Notes under the pieces: generated by a model | Told to the model about the DNA's origin: nothing | Database searches by the model: none | Seen by the model: the letters and a program-made list of their open reading frames with translations, nothing else | In this document: positions 36,111-47,780 of the stretch, in pieces | Layout: each line of letters starts with the position of its first letter | Numbering within the stretch: position 1 is the first letter of the stretch | Source of the DNA: Rhizomys pruinosus | Lineage: Eukaryota > Chordata > Mammalia > Rodentia > Spalacidae | Assembly (NCBI GenBank): GCA_009823505.1 | Contig: VZQC01002907.1 | Span: 1,406,410-1,470,409 of the forward strand | Direction: 5' to 3' | Length of the DNA: 64,000 bases | Made by a program: the position numbers and the translations under genes

Positions 36111-36329
36111 TGGTATTCATTGATCACATCCCTTCTTTTTTTATTGTGTTCAGGGGTTCAGATTTTTTCTTTTAACTTTATATTACTCTAAAATATGAAT
36201 GTATACCTTCTACCCATGTACATTAACTACCATGCCTGAAAGTAGGTGGTAAGTTAATTATAGGGCTCATTAAGATATTCACATTATAACATCACAGTTG
36301 CTTTCAGATAGAAAGAAATACAACAATAA

Positions 36330-38785
36330 CATTGCTCAGCTTTTCTTTCAATTGGGGGATTTGATACTAGCATCTACGAATGAGGGAAACCATTCCCTGT
36401 TTGTTTTTGGGGGGACTGTGTTACTTCACTTAGCATAATGGCTTCAATTTCCATCCATTTACCTAAAAATCTCATGATTTCATCTTTCTTTACTGTTGCA
36501 TAGAACTCCATTGTGTAGATGTACCACATTTTTGTTATCCAGTCCTCAGTTGAGAAGCATTTGGGTTGGTTCCAACTCTTTGCTATTAGGAAAAGAGCTG
36601 CAATAAACATAGTTGTGCATGCATCTTTGCAGTAGGATGAGTCTTGTTGGTATATACCCAGAAGTGGTATGGCTGAGTCCGGTAGTAGGCTCATTTTGAG
36701 TCTTTTAAGGGTTCTCCACACTGCTTTCCATGGTGGTTATATGAATTTACATTCCCCAGCAGTAGATGAGTATTCCCCTTTCCCATTAATCTCTCTGGCA
36801 TTTGGTGTCTTTTGTTTTCTTGATCTTAGCCAGTCTTATCAGAGTGAAATGATAGCTTAGGGTGGTTTTAATTTGCATTTCCTTAATTATTAACAATGTT
36901 GAACACTTTTTAAGATGTTTCTCAGCCATCTTTACTTCCTCATTAGTGAAGTCTCTGTTCATCTCTTTACTCCATCTTTTGAGTAGATCATTTGTTTTCT
37001 TATTTCTTTGTTTTCTGAGTAGTTTATATATTCTGGTTGTTAATGTTCTGTCTGATGTATCACTGGTGAAAACGTCCCCCCACTCTGTGGATTTTCTCTT
37101 CACTTCCTTGATTGTTTCTTTTGATGTACAGAAACTTTTTGAGTTTGATGAGCTCCCACTTGTCAATTGTCAACATTATTTCCTGTGCAGTTGCTGTTTG
37201 ATTTAGAAAGTCTTTCCTACACCTCTGTCTTATAGGTTGTTGCCCACTTTTTCTTCTATCACCTTCAGGGTTTTGGGTTTCAGGTTGAGAGCTTTGATCC
37301 AGTTGGAGTTTATTTTTGTACAGGGTGAGAGGTAGGGGTTTAATTTTTTTCTTCTACAAATGGTGATGCACTTTTGCTAGCACCATTTGCTAAAGATGCT
37401 ATCCTTCCTCCATTGAGGTTTTTTGCCCCTTTGTTGAATATGAGATGGCTGAAATTGTATGAGCTCGTTTGCATCTTCAATTTTGTTCCATTGTTCAATG
37501 GGTCTGTTTTTGTGCCAGTATCCGGCTGTTTTTATGACTGTAATATAGCTTGAAGTCTGCTAAAAGAATCCCCCCTGTATAGCACTTTTCACTCAGGGTT
37601 GCTTTAGCAATTCAGGGTTTTTTATTTTTCCATATGAAGTTAAGGATTTTTTTTCTAAGTCTATGAAGAAACCCATGAGGATTTTGATTGGTATTGCATT
37701 GAATCTACATATCAATTTGGGTAAAATGGACATTTTTACTCTATTAATTTTCCCAATCCATGAGCATGGGAGGTCTTTCCATCTTCTGATGTCATTTTCA
37801 ATCTCCTTCAGGGCTTTGAAATTTTTGTTGTACAGATCTTTGGTATCTTTGGTTAGGTTTGTTCCTGGGTATATTTTTTTTGAGGCTACTGTGAGTGGGA
37901 ACGTCTTCTTATATTCCTTCTCCACTTGTTTATTATCAGTGTAAAAAGGGTTACTGATTTTTCTAGATTAATTTTGTATTCTTCCACTTTACTGAAATTC
38001 TTAAATGTTTCTAGTAATATTCTGGTGGATTTTTTAGCATCCCTCAGGTAAACTATCATATCATCTGCAAAAAGCGATAGCTTAATTTCCTCTTTTCCGA
38101 TTAGTACTCCTTTAATTTCCTTCTCTTGTTGTATTGCCCTAGCAAGTGTTTCAAGGACTATATTGAAGAGGAGTGGTGATAGGGGGCAGTGTTGTCGGGT
38201 TTTCTCCTTTAAAGGGAATGGTTCTAATTTTTCTCCATTTACGATGATGTTGGCTGTTGGTTTGTTGTATATGGCTTTGATTAGATTTAGGAATATTCCT
38301 TTCAATCCAATTCCCTCTAGAATTTTAAGCATGAAGGGATGCTGGATCTTGTTAAAGGCTTTTTCTGCATCAATTGAGATGATTGTGTGATTTTTGTCTT
38401 TCAGTCCATTTATGTGTTTTATGATAGTTATTGATTTACATATGTAGAACCATCCCTGCATCTCTGGTATGAATCCAACTTGGTCATGATGGATGATCTT
38501 TTTTATGTGGGTCTATATGCAATTTGCCAGTATTTTGTTGAGAATTTTTGCATCTGTGTTCATTAATGAGATGGGTCTAAATAGTTTTCTTTTTTGGTTG
38601 TGTTTTTGCCTGGTTTTGTTATTTGGGATATTTCCCTATGTTTATATCCTTTCAAACATTTTGAGTAGTAAAGGTTGTAAGACCTCTTTAAATGTTTTAT
38701 AGAATTCTTCTGTGAAACCACCTGGGCCTGGGCTTTTTTTAGCTGGGACATTTTTTATTACATCTTCAATTTCCTCAAATATTAT
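36330..38785 (-). mobile_element. LINE-1 ORF2 fragment (RT to C-terminus), both ends missing
   Basis: The - strand encodes a long RT frame at 37886-38461 with the signature [18 protein letters not shown] and the thumb-side YKINLEKSV. Further frames cover the C-terminal region (37593-37925, 36786-37166, 36374-36721, the last with DWITKMWYIYTMEFYATVKK). Homology begins just after the stop region near 36330; the ~300-base 3' UTR and A tail are absent. The 5' end stops at ~38785 in the linker/early RT region. This is the best preserved RT of the window but still frameshifted. Confidence 0.9.
37886..38461 (-). pseudogene. L1 reverse-transcriptase core, longest surviving frame
   Basis: A 191-residue frame with recognisable L1 RT blocks: [21 protein letters not shown] (palm, first Asp), [15 protein letters not shown], then [11 protein letters not shown] with the catalytic Asp pair. 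It is cut at both sides by stops or shifts. Part of a dead retrotransposon, not a host gene. Confidence 0.9.
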
Positions 38786-39315
38786 GTGTCAGTGTCCTTA
38801 AAATTCTCTATCATAATTTCATGCTTTCTGCCTTCAACAACACAGTCACTTCTCTCCTGCCTAAGAGAAAGTATAGGGACAAAAATGAGAACTCTAACCT
38901 TAGCCTAACTTCTCCTCTATTACTCCTGTGTGACAGTCATCCCTTCTGCATTCTAATGCTCCTTCCCTAGCTACACCCCACACTTATCTAGATAAGCATC
39001 TTCTGTGCAGTAAATGTTGGTCACTGATATAGACACTAGAGAGGTAGTTGTAAAACATAGAATACACATCTTCATAGATATATTTTATAGGTGTTTTACA
39101 TATCCTTGTGTATACATTCTAGCTCTCTTTAAGGATGTTAATGATTTCTCAATCACAGTGTTCCAATTCTTGCATTATATGCACTCAACCTATGAGGAAC
39201 ATACAACTTCATGAAATTTCATGTGGATTTTCTTGAGTAGACTGTGATTCTTTCCCCCAGATATTATTCTCTTGTTAAGCCTTTTTTTCTTTAATCTTCT
39301 AAAATTGAAATATCT
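38786..39315. other. Intron, nothing recognised
   Basis: Pyrimidine-rich near 38830-38990; no exon or repeat recognised. Confidence 0.4.
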
Positions 39316-39454
39316 TTTTTTGTGTTTTTGAGACAGGGCTCCCCTATAGTCCCAGCTAGCCTGGAACTCACTATATAGACCAGGCTGGTCTTGAACTCAC
39401 AGAGGTCCACCTGCCTCTTCCTCCCAAGTGCTGGGATTAGTACCATGCCTGGCT
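39316..39454 (-). mobile_element. B1 SINE
   Basis: TTTTTGAGACAGGGCTCCCC, CTATATAGACCAGGCTGGTC, CCTCCCAAGTGCTGGGATT, then a short head TACCATGCCTGGCT with an internal deletion. AAATATCT flanks both sides. Confidence 0.88.
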
Positions 39455-40584
39455 ACATTTAAAATATCTTATTTCCACCTTTTGCTCATCACTTGCTAAA
39501 CGTTCTTGTTTGCTATAGACCCCCAGCTCAAACTTTGCCAGTTCCTGCCTGCATCTATCCCTTATTTCTGGTCTGCCACTAGCTTTTAAATGGCCAGCTA
39601 AGTAAGTGCCCATTTTCCCAAATGGCTTTCCCCAATTCAACCATAACTTGCCTTTAGAGAGAAGTTCCTCCTCATTGTCCTCATTGCTAGAATTATTTAT
39701 TCCATCTCCATTTCATATTCTGCTATCTCCTCATTCTTTGTATACCGCATGTCCATTTCTCTGCATTTCCTTTTGTGTCACTGTGGTGAATTCCTGTTCT
39801 AAGGTAAATGTCAAGAAAATTCATCTGCACTGTAAATATTCACCTAAAACTGACAGACCATTCCTATTGACCCAGGCTTGGTAGTCTTAAATGCTGGATC
39901 CTTGTCTTTCAGATAATCAGAGGCTTATTTTCTTTAGAATGCTTTTCCATTTACCACCAAGAGGTTTTGTAGTTTACCCAAATTGTGTTTCTGATTTTAA
40001 TTTGTATGGTACTCTTTTATAGACTCTGTTCTATCATGTCTCAAATAAGCCTTGGGTATTATAAAAATCAGTAGTTTTGTCATAGTATGTTAACATAGTT
40101 ATTTAAACATATTATATTACTGTATTATTATAATAATAATATTAACAACATTAAGCACTATTTGTTTTAATATCATTGGAGGTTTTCTTGATAGATGACA
40201 TTGAGCACTGTGTAGTAAGTGATGCAAATAGGATCTCACTGTGATGTGAGGTTTTAGGTTTCTCTGGATAAGAGTTAGGTTGTGATTACTCTTCACAGTA
40301 GTGGCAGCTAACACAAGGTAAAATTCCAGATGGCATCTTTGGTTTTGTCTCATTTACTATACTGGTTGGATTTTCCTGGAGAATTCTCCTTAAAAAAGGG
40401 TTGCAATATTATTTCCATTGTAATGTCTTGTTATTGTGCACATATCTCATGTTTCTTCACTTACAAAATTTACACCATGTTTTTATCTATTGAACACCTG
40501 GCAATTGCAGTCTATATCACTATATGATACCTGCTCACACTAATCCTGTACCACTTCCTCTGCATTCTTACTACTGCTCCTCAC
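39455..40584. other. Intron, nothing firmly recognised
   Basis: No exon-like frame with splice sites. Short AAT repeats at ~40125-40145. Confidence 0.4.
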
Positions 40585-40725
40585 CAAGAGGTGATGACTG
40601 GAAAACACAGTAATTATGTGCAGAGTTTCCCAATGTTATAAAGCTGGTAAATATCACAATTTGGATTCAAATCTACGTTGTCTGGTGCAGTACTCGTTCT
40701 AAGCTGTACCAAGTGTTGCCTTGTA
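40585..40725 (+). mobile_element. MIR SINE, 3' part
   Basis: ATAAAGCTGGTAAATATCAC, TTTGGATTCAAATCTACGTT and GTCTGGTGCAG follow the conserved order of the MIR second half (AGCTGGTAAGTG ... GATTCAAACCCA ... GTCTGACTCC). Confidence 0.65.
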
Positions 40726-40889
40726 TTGTAGAGTTCTTTGTAATGTGTTTCACAGTTTCCCTATTATATCTTACTCATTTCTCTAGCAAGCAAATGATAG
40801 TCATGCCACAGGTTCATATTAGCAAACTAATCAATAGTGTGTAGTCTGTGATCTTATTCCCATTGCTAGAATTATCTTTATCACTTTTC

Positions 40890-41115
40890 TCTAATTTTCC
40901 CAGGAGAATAGCACTGATTTGCAACTATATTCCAAGCACTTTATATGTTATATATCATTTAATTTTTACAACAACCCCATGAGGCAAAACTGCCTATGAT
41001 AATTATCTCTCTTACTGCCTCTGAACATTAGAAAATTTAACTCGGTCACCCAAGGTCACATATGAAATGAGTGGTACAGTCAGGATTCGAATGGAAGCCT
41101 GTGGCTCAAGTGTAC
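40890..41115 (+). mobile_element. MIR SINE, well preserved
   Basis: CCAAGCACTTTATATGTTAT, CATTTAATTTTTACAACAAC, CCCATGAGGCAAAACTG, then CCCAAGGTCACATATGAAAT and CAGGATTCGAATGGAAGCC. This is almost the complete MIR core in order. Confidence 0.85.
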
Positions 41116-41159
41116 ATGGAAATATCAAGCAATTAATCGTGCTCAAAGATTCCGCTGAG

Positions 41160-41312
41160 AAGCCAGTCATGGTGACACATGACTTTAATCTCAGCACTCA
41201 AGAGTCAGCGGCAGGCATACTTCTGTGAGTCTGAGGCCAGCCTGGTCTACATAGACAGTTCTAAGCCAGCCAGGGCTACTTCCCGAGACCCTGTTTAAAA
41301 AATACAAACCAA
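41160..41312 (+). mobile_element. B1 SINE, diverged
   Basis: AGCCAGTCATGGTGACACAT start, TTAATCTCAGCACTCAAG, GGCCAGCCTGGTCTACATAG and CCCGAGACCCTG end. Confidence 0.85.
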
Positions 41313-41343
41313 AGATTCTGATGACTTCATACTTATTAAAATA

Positions 41344-41375
41344 TAAGTAGAAGATGATAGATATGATAGATAGAT

Positions 41376-41419
<44 letters not shown>

Positions 41420-41420
41420 T
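41344..41420. repeat. (GATA)n microsatellite
   Basis: About ten or more uninterrupted GATA units (41376-41418) after a broken start. Confidence 0.95.
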
Positions 41421-42126
41421 CATTTTCAGGTTCATAGAGAATAAGAATGCTTTCCTTGCTTGCTGTCCATACTCCATACTCTTTCATTAAAAATGTATCT
41501 GAAATCTAAATGAAGTCATGCATTTATAAGTTACTACTAATAATCCACATAAAGAGGTTTCTCATTTATAACATTAGGTTTCCTCTTTGCATGGTTATAA
41601 AACCAGTTTTCTTTATATACTCAAATCAGAAGGTCAAATCAAGTTACAGAATTGTTATTAAGCCAATGCATAATTCCCAAGACATTCTGAAAAATAAATG
41701 ACACTGAAAAAATTCTTTAGAGTCATTCACTACAAGGATAAGAGATTCAGAATCCCATGTCCTCTTAAATTTAGAGGAAGAGCCAACTAATTTCATTTGT
41801 GTATCATCTTCACGTTATTGAGTTATATTTACCACTTAATAAGTTTAAGAAGTTTCTAAATAACATGAATTTACATTGTGTGGACATGCTACTATGGGAA
41901 GCTCCATTTTCATATCTGATGACAGATACAGAAAGGATCAAATCTGGTAACAGTTAATAGTATTAAAATGAGTCATTCTGGTGAAAAGAGCATCCTGTTT
42001 GGCTAATCGGTCTCAAAAGAGAATAATTGCTAGAGCAAACCTGGGTACAGCAGAAATAAAGAAATATCATGATTCAGTTGTGTAGGTCAGAAAGCAAATG
42101 GAAGTAATGTAATAATAGGCATTCTC

Positions 42127-42296
42127 AGCCGGGTGTGGTGGAGCAACCCTTTAATCCCAGCACTTGGTAGGCAGAGGCAGGCAGATCTCTGTGAGTTCAA
42201 GTCCAGCCTGGTCTACATAGGGAGCTCAGGGCCAGCTAGGACTAAAGGGAGACCCTGCCTCAAAAAGACCAAATAACAACAACAACAACAACAACA
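42127..42296 (+). mobile_element. B1 SINE with (AAC)n tail and target-site duplication
   Basis: AGCCGGGTGTGGTGGAGCAA start and CCTGCCTCAAAAAGACC end, with an AAC-repeat tail. AATAGGCATTCTC before and AATAAGCATTCTC after. Confidence 0.92.
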
Positions 42297-42309
42297 ATAA
42301 GCATTCTCT

Positions 42310-44242
42310 TGCCAAATACCATGTTGAGATCTCATTCACTTCCAGGTTACTATGTCTAGTTTCCGCTTTGATGACTTGGAGGGAACTTTTGGACTCTCCA
42401 AATGTGTTTACATTTCACACCCTTGAAAAACCACAGACACAAATACCAAGCAGCTCAGAAATCTAGAGGGAAAATGGAAATACAAAGAGACTGAGGGCAT
42501 TTCAACTGATGGTCATTATACACCCTTCTATTTTAGAGTAAGGGGTGGGCAGAAATGACAGAGGACATGGAGCCGGCCATCTCTGAAGAAGGGAGAATTT
42601 GCTGTTTTGAAGAAATGCCATCCTGAAGCCATTAGGCAGCTTTATATTATGAGTAGAGAAAAGAGATGAAATTGCCTCCAAGTTAAAGCAAGGGGTGAAG
42701 TTAGATCATTTCACGTGGGAAACTGTCTTTTAGATTTCAGTGCAAGTCCAAACGAACATGAGTCTCCTCAGAGCAGAGGTGGTATGAAAATGGAAAAATA
42801 TAAACGTGTCCTTTGAGAAAAGAAATGTGAATGATTTTACCTTCTGATACAATAATTCAATGAAATATTTTGAAAAACTAAGATTGTAGCTAATCATATC
42901 TAAAACCAAATTTGTCTCTGTATCCTACATAGGAACAACCATGAGACATGGAAACATCTAATCTAGTGTTTCCACTGCTGAAAAATTGTCATATTCCTTT
43001 GAAGAATCTGCACTCCAATGTTGAATGTACAGTGCTCGTGTTTGGCATTAAATGATCAAAACTATGAGTAATTCTTTAAGTAATTCTTTAAGTAAAACTT
43101 GAGTATTATCAGGAAACTTTTACCAATGCCTCATTATAATTAACTAGATGAGAAATTTAAAAATCATTACCCTAAGAATCTTAGAAGCTAGAAACATAAA
43201 ACCTGTACCAGAAAGGGGAAGTCCTGCACTTAAATCGTTTGGTAAAATTATTAATAAATTATTTAGGAAAAATATGAAAAAAAATTTAGAAATATTTAAT
43301 GAACATGATATTATAGAAAACTCTACTCTGGTCATACTTAATTGAACTATGACAGACTTGACAAGACAAACTGAATGTATTGTGACCTTATGGGATTACT
43401 AAAGAGATTGCTAAATGATAAACAGAAAGCTGTTAAACAGACCCAAATAAAAAAAAAAGTTTGTTTCCTTTAATACCTGTTCTCTAGATGCTATTTATCA
43501 CTCTACAAAGCCCAATGTGAGTAATGGAAATGAACTAGTTTAATGATTTACCATTAATTTCTAAATACATCCTGGCAGTTGAGACTTTTAAGCTTTATTT
43601 TCTGCTGTAACAAATTCTGAACAGTGTGGAGAGGCTACACTGACCTTCATGAAGAACATTAATAGGTAGTTCTCAGCTAGCAAATGAAAGTTAGTAAAGG
43701 TTTGAAAGTGAGTCTGGTTTAATCTTGTAGATAAAGGATGACTGTTTCTGAAAGTAGATTGTATAGAAAGCATTATGGCTTGATGATGTAGCACATCTCC
43801 ATAATTCACATATTTCCATTAATTTTGACAACCTAAGCAACTTCTCACCTTTAGATTTTTGAGAAGAAAAAGTGTAGAAGTACAACAAATTGTCTCCTTC
43901 CAAACTCAGATTTAGAGGGGGAAGAGGCTCACAATTAAAATTTGTCAAAGAACCAGTTTGCAGTAATGGCTTCTAAATTGCAGGCCAAGTTTGCATTTTC
44001 TTTTTTTACTTATTATTGTTATTAAACTATTTCCATACATTATACATCATTTCTCAATCAAATTTAGAGTCACTTCCCTTTCCATGCCCCCACCTCACCT
44101 AATTCCTGCACTCTGCCATACATGTCTTGCATCTTTTTCCAAGTCTTCCCAGAGGTTTTTTTTTTTTTTTTCATTTTTGTTTTAAAATGGAACCATCTTC
44201 ACACTGATAGGCATCAACATCTCAGCCAGGAATCAACTTTTT
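42310..44242. other. AT-rich intron, nothing firmly recognised
   Basis: No exon or SINE recognised. 44000-44160 resembles an old L1-like tail (ATTATTGTTATTAAAC ... T run 44158-44171) but not clearly enough to call. A 13-base unit (AGTAATTCTTTAA) is directly repeated at ~43067-43092. Confidence 0.4.
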
Positions 44243-44477
44243 AAAATTTTATTTCTGTATGTGTATGAATGTACTGTCTGCATGCAAGTGTGTGCACCCG
44301 TGTCCTGCAGTGCCGCCGCGGAGGTCAGAAGAGGGTGTCGGATTCCCCTGGAACTGGAGTTCTCCTGGAATTGGAGTTTCAGACAGTTCTCGGCCACCAT
44401 GTGGGGGCTGGGGATCGAACCCGGGTCCTCTGTAAGAGCGGTTGGCACTCTTAACCACTAGGCCATCTCTCCAGCCC
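44243..44477 (-). mobile_element. Young B2 SINE with target-site duplication
   Basis: Reverse young B2 ending GGCCATCTCTCCAGCCC. GGAATCAACTTTTT occurs just before (~44228-44241) and just after (~44480-44493). Confidence 0.93.
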
Positions 44478-44774
44478 CAGGAATCAACTTTTTGGTTTCA
44501 GTGCTCTGCTAGAGATTTTGTGAAAACCAAGCTGAGCATGCAAATTAGAGAGCAAGTAGGCTATGCAGATTATATTTTGAAAACTCAGCCCAGAGTCTTC
44601 TAACTCATAATTGGAATCTCTTGTTTTCATCTGAATTTTACATGACATTGTCCCGTATTGTAGTAAAGCTGTACATTGTCATCTCCAAGAATTTATTTTT
44701 CCACTGTGTTTTACAGTGTAGGACCAAACTACACACTATTAAATAATAGTTTTATTTTAATGACACCCTTTAAA

Positions 44775-45018
44775 TTTTTTTTATTAATTTTATTTATTTC
44801 CGTATGTGTATGAATGTACTGTCTGCATGCAAGTCTGTGCACCCGTGTCGTGCAATGCCGCGGAGGTCAGAAGAGGGTCTCGGATTCCCCTGGAACTGGA
44901 GTTCTCCCGGAATTGGAGTTTCAGACGGTTCTCGGCCGCCATGTGGGTGCTGGGGATCGAACCCGGGTCCTCTGTAAGAGCGGTCAGCGCTCTTAACCGC
45001 TAGGCCATCTCTCCAGCC
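44775..45018 (-). mobile_element. Young B2 SINE with target-site duplication
   Basis: Nearly identical to the copy ~530 bases upstream and in the same orientation. AATGACACCCTTT flanks it at ~44759-44771 and ~45023-45035. Confidence 0.93.
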
Positions 45019-45232
45019 CCTTTAATGACACCCTTTTAATGACATTCTCTGTCTCCACAACTGGTTCTCAGTAGCTCCAGTGATAAAAGTAAACACTGGG
45101 AAAATAAAGGTGGAATGGAAAACTGGTGGTTGATATTCACTGTGAATTCAAATTTTATGAACTTGCTTCCTTCCAGTAGGCATATACTTTATTAGAAACT
45201 AACTAATAACTGCTATTTAAGAATAAAGTAAT

Positions 45233-45387
45233 AGAGCAGGGTGTGGTGGTGCACACCTTTAATCCTAGCACTTGGGAGGCAGAGGCAGGTGGAACTTTGT
45301 GAGTTCAAGGCCAGTCTGGTCTACAGAGTGAGTTCCAGGACAGCTGGGGCTATAGGGAGACCCTGTCTCCAAAAGACCAAAAAAAAA
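45233..45387 (+). mobile_element. B1 SINE with target-site duplication
   Basis: AGAGCAGGGTGTGGTGGTGC start and AGGGAGACCCTGTCTCC end, A tail. AAGAATAAAGTAAT precedes and follows it. Confidence 0.93.
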
Positions 45388-46049
45388 AGAATAAAGTAAT
45401 TAAACAGTTATTTTATCCATGGTGTTGGCTTTTTTTCAAATTCCGACAATGTTGTATTAATAAGTAGTAATTACTTCAGACATATGTACTTAAACTACGG
45501 TACTGATATTTTGTCTCCAGGTAGGTGTGATGCAGAAAAAATAGGGGAACATTAAGGTTGTTTTAACTTGAATTAATTTAGGGGCTTCCAAGCATTGATG
45601 AAAGCCAGAGTACTTTAGTAGAATTTAGTTGCTGCGAGAACTTGAAACTAGACTTTGAAAATACAGTGTCTGACTTACCATCTACCTCTGCTGGGCAAAC
45701 AAGGGTGATCACAATAGCCAGTGCTATACTGACTGCCTAGAGGGCCTCCTGGACCTATAAACCTTAGAAATGTATTTTGTGCCTAGTGCTGAGATGTTCA
45801 TGTAATAACCCATGTCTTCTGAGAACAGCACTGTCCACCCATGCAGGCCACATCATTTCAAACTCCTTTAAAAATAGTTATATATTTTAATAATATACAA
45901 GCTAGTGGATTTCCATAATGCTTCTTCATACCCTTATTTGTGGCAAACTCACCTTTATTCTTTCCCCTCCACCCCCTTTTAAGGCTTTAATATTGAGTAT
46001 GACCCTTCTTTAATGTTGCATGTGTTCTACTACCACCTCCAATTAAATT

Positions 46050-47040
46050 TTATTTCTTGAGTTGGAAGCACTATTGTTGAGGATACCAATCTCTTTAGAG
46101 ACAAAACAGAATTTCTTGAATTCACCAGGAAACATTTCCCTGATAGCTAACTTACACAGTGCCCAAAGGTGGGATGCAGACCATCAGGGGATAAAATATA
46201 TCCAACGATCTTACCTAGCCTGCATGCTACAATATTGACTTGTCTGGCAAGATGTGCCCCCTGGTGCAATAGTGGCATGATTTGGTTATGGGGAAAACAA
46301 CCACTATTTGATTGGATACGGGGCCTGCTCCATAGGAAAGATTTCAAACCTAGAAGAACCTATTGTTGTTTTACTAAATGCCCATGCTATCATACTACAT
46401 TCTAAAAATAAATGTGTGTACTCATAGATTTATGAAGCTCTCAACTTTGGTCAGAGAGGCTGCTTTTTGCAGTGGGTAATGATTGGTGCAGAGACTTATA
46501 GCCAGTGGAAGAATAGGGTATTAGTGACATTGAGTACTCATCTGTGGATAGATCATCGACATCGACCTCCTACTATCCAGGGCTCAGAGAACCAGGAAGA
46601 GCCAGTGAAGGGGAAGAAAGCTGTGTAATGCTGACTGCGGACATAACTGCTGCATGTTTCAGCTCCCAGAAGCTATGGTCACCTGCATGAGACCTGCACA
46701 AGGTCAGACCTGTCAAAGCTCCAGCATGGCTGGGGGAGGTTCATGAGTCCACAACACTAGCAGAGGAGTTTGGCATTTTATGGTCGATGAGGTGGAAAGA
46801 TGAACTCTCCTTTGGGGAGGTTGGCCATGACCCAGTGGATGACCCCAACACTCATGCAGACATGGGCAGCACTAACTGGAATTAAGAATTTAAATTAATG
46901 AAAATTTGAAAAGAGGACATGAGGTTGAAAGGGACACAGGGTGGGTTGTGGAGCCAAGAAGAAGTTACAGAGAGGGAGTGGTGGATGCATATGCTCAAAG
47001 TACATTGTATAAATGAATGAAATTTTCAAAGAATAAAAGG
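46050..47040 (+). mobile_element. LINE-1 (Lx-like) 3' end
   Basis: Matches remembered rodent Lx-type L1 3' UTR order: GGCATGATTTGGTTATGGGG, TTTGATTGGATACGGGGC, CCTGCACAAGGTCAGACC, AGTGGATGACCCCAACAC, GGCAGCACTAACTGGAATTA, AGGACATGAGGTTGAAAGGG and GAAATTTTCAAAGAATAAAA. Its start is uncertain. It belongs to a different L1 family from the 3' UTRs at 12976 and 22469. A frame at 46169-46405 is incidental. Confidence 0.7.
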
Positions 47041-47061
47041 TAACTTTAAAAAATCATCAAA

Positions 47062-47178
47062 TACTAGCACTTGGGAGGCAGAGGCAGGTGGATCTTTGTG
47101 AGTTCAAGGCCAGACTGGTCTACAGAGTGAATTCCAGGACAGCTGGGGCTCCCGGGAGACCCTGTCTCAAAAAGACCA
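47062..47178 (+). mobile_element. 5'-truncated B1 SINE with target-site duplication
   Basis: Starts inside the B1 at ACTAGCACTTGGGAGGCAG and ends CTGTCTCAAAAAGACC plus A tail. AAATCATCAAA flanks both ends (47051-47061 and 47179-47189), so it inserted in this short form. Confidence 0.9.
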
Positions 47179-47196
47179 AAAAAAATCATCAAACCG

Positions 47197-47605
47197 TCGT
47201 CGGGTATGATGACATACACTTTAATTATTTATTTATTTATTTTATTATTTATTTTTGTATGTGTATGAATGTACTGTCTGCATGTAGGTCTGTGCACCCG
47301 TGTTGTGCAATGCCGCAGAGGTCAGAGGGTCTCGGATTCCCCTGGAACTGGAGTTCTCCTGGAATTGGAGTTGCAGACGGTTCTCAGCCGCCATGCGGGT
47401 GCTGGGGATCAAACCTGGGTCCTCTGCAAGAGCAGTCGGTGCTCTTAACCACTAGGCTATCTCTCCAGCCCCAACATACACTTTTAATCCTAGCACTTGT
47501 GAGGCTAAGACAGGTAGATCTCTATGAGATCCAGGCCATCCTAGTCTATATAGCAAGTGCCTGGCCAGCTGGGGCTACAGGGAGACCATGTCTCAAAGGA
47601 AATAG
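47197..47605 (+). mobile_element. B1 SINE split by a B2
   Basis: The B1 head is at 47197-47227 and the rest at 47473-47600 (CTAGCACTTGTGAGGC ... GGGAGACCATGTCTCAAAGG). The interruption is the B2 below. The B1 is diverged, so older. Confidence 0.85.
47228..47472 (-). mobile_element. Young B2 SINE nested in a B1
   Basis: Reverse young B2, ATTTATTT-rich tail to the left and head TATCTCTCCAGCCCC. ACATACACTTTAAT / ACATACACTTTTAAT flank it as the target-site duplication. Confidence 0.93.
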
Positions 47606-47635
47606 TCATAAATAGTCATAGATACATAAATGAAT

Positions 47636-47739
47636 GACTGAATAAATAAATAAATAAATAAATAAATAAATGTTGAGATTATTCAGAGGAAATATCTGAA
47701 CTAGTGAAAGTCTACTATATGTGTGTGTGCAAATATATA

Positions 47740-47777
<38 letters not shown>

Positions 47778-47780
47778 ATT
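47636..47780. repeat. (AAAT)n and (TA)n(TG)n microsatellites
   Basis: AAAT units at ~47641-47670 and a TA then TG run at ~47736-47778. Confidence 0.9.

Noticed and set aside
37886..38461. 191-residue frame as a host gene
   Set aside because: It is the L1 reverse transcriptase with the FADD motif, within a truncated L1.
42278..42296. Regular short repeats considered for a CRISPR-like array
   Set aside because: Simple AAC tail of a B1. No spaced repeats and the genome is mammalian.
46169..46405. 78-codon Cys-rich frame
   Set aside because: Lies within an Lx-like L1 3' UTR and has no protein family signature.
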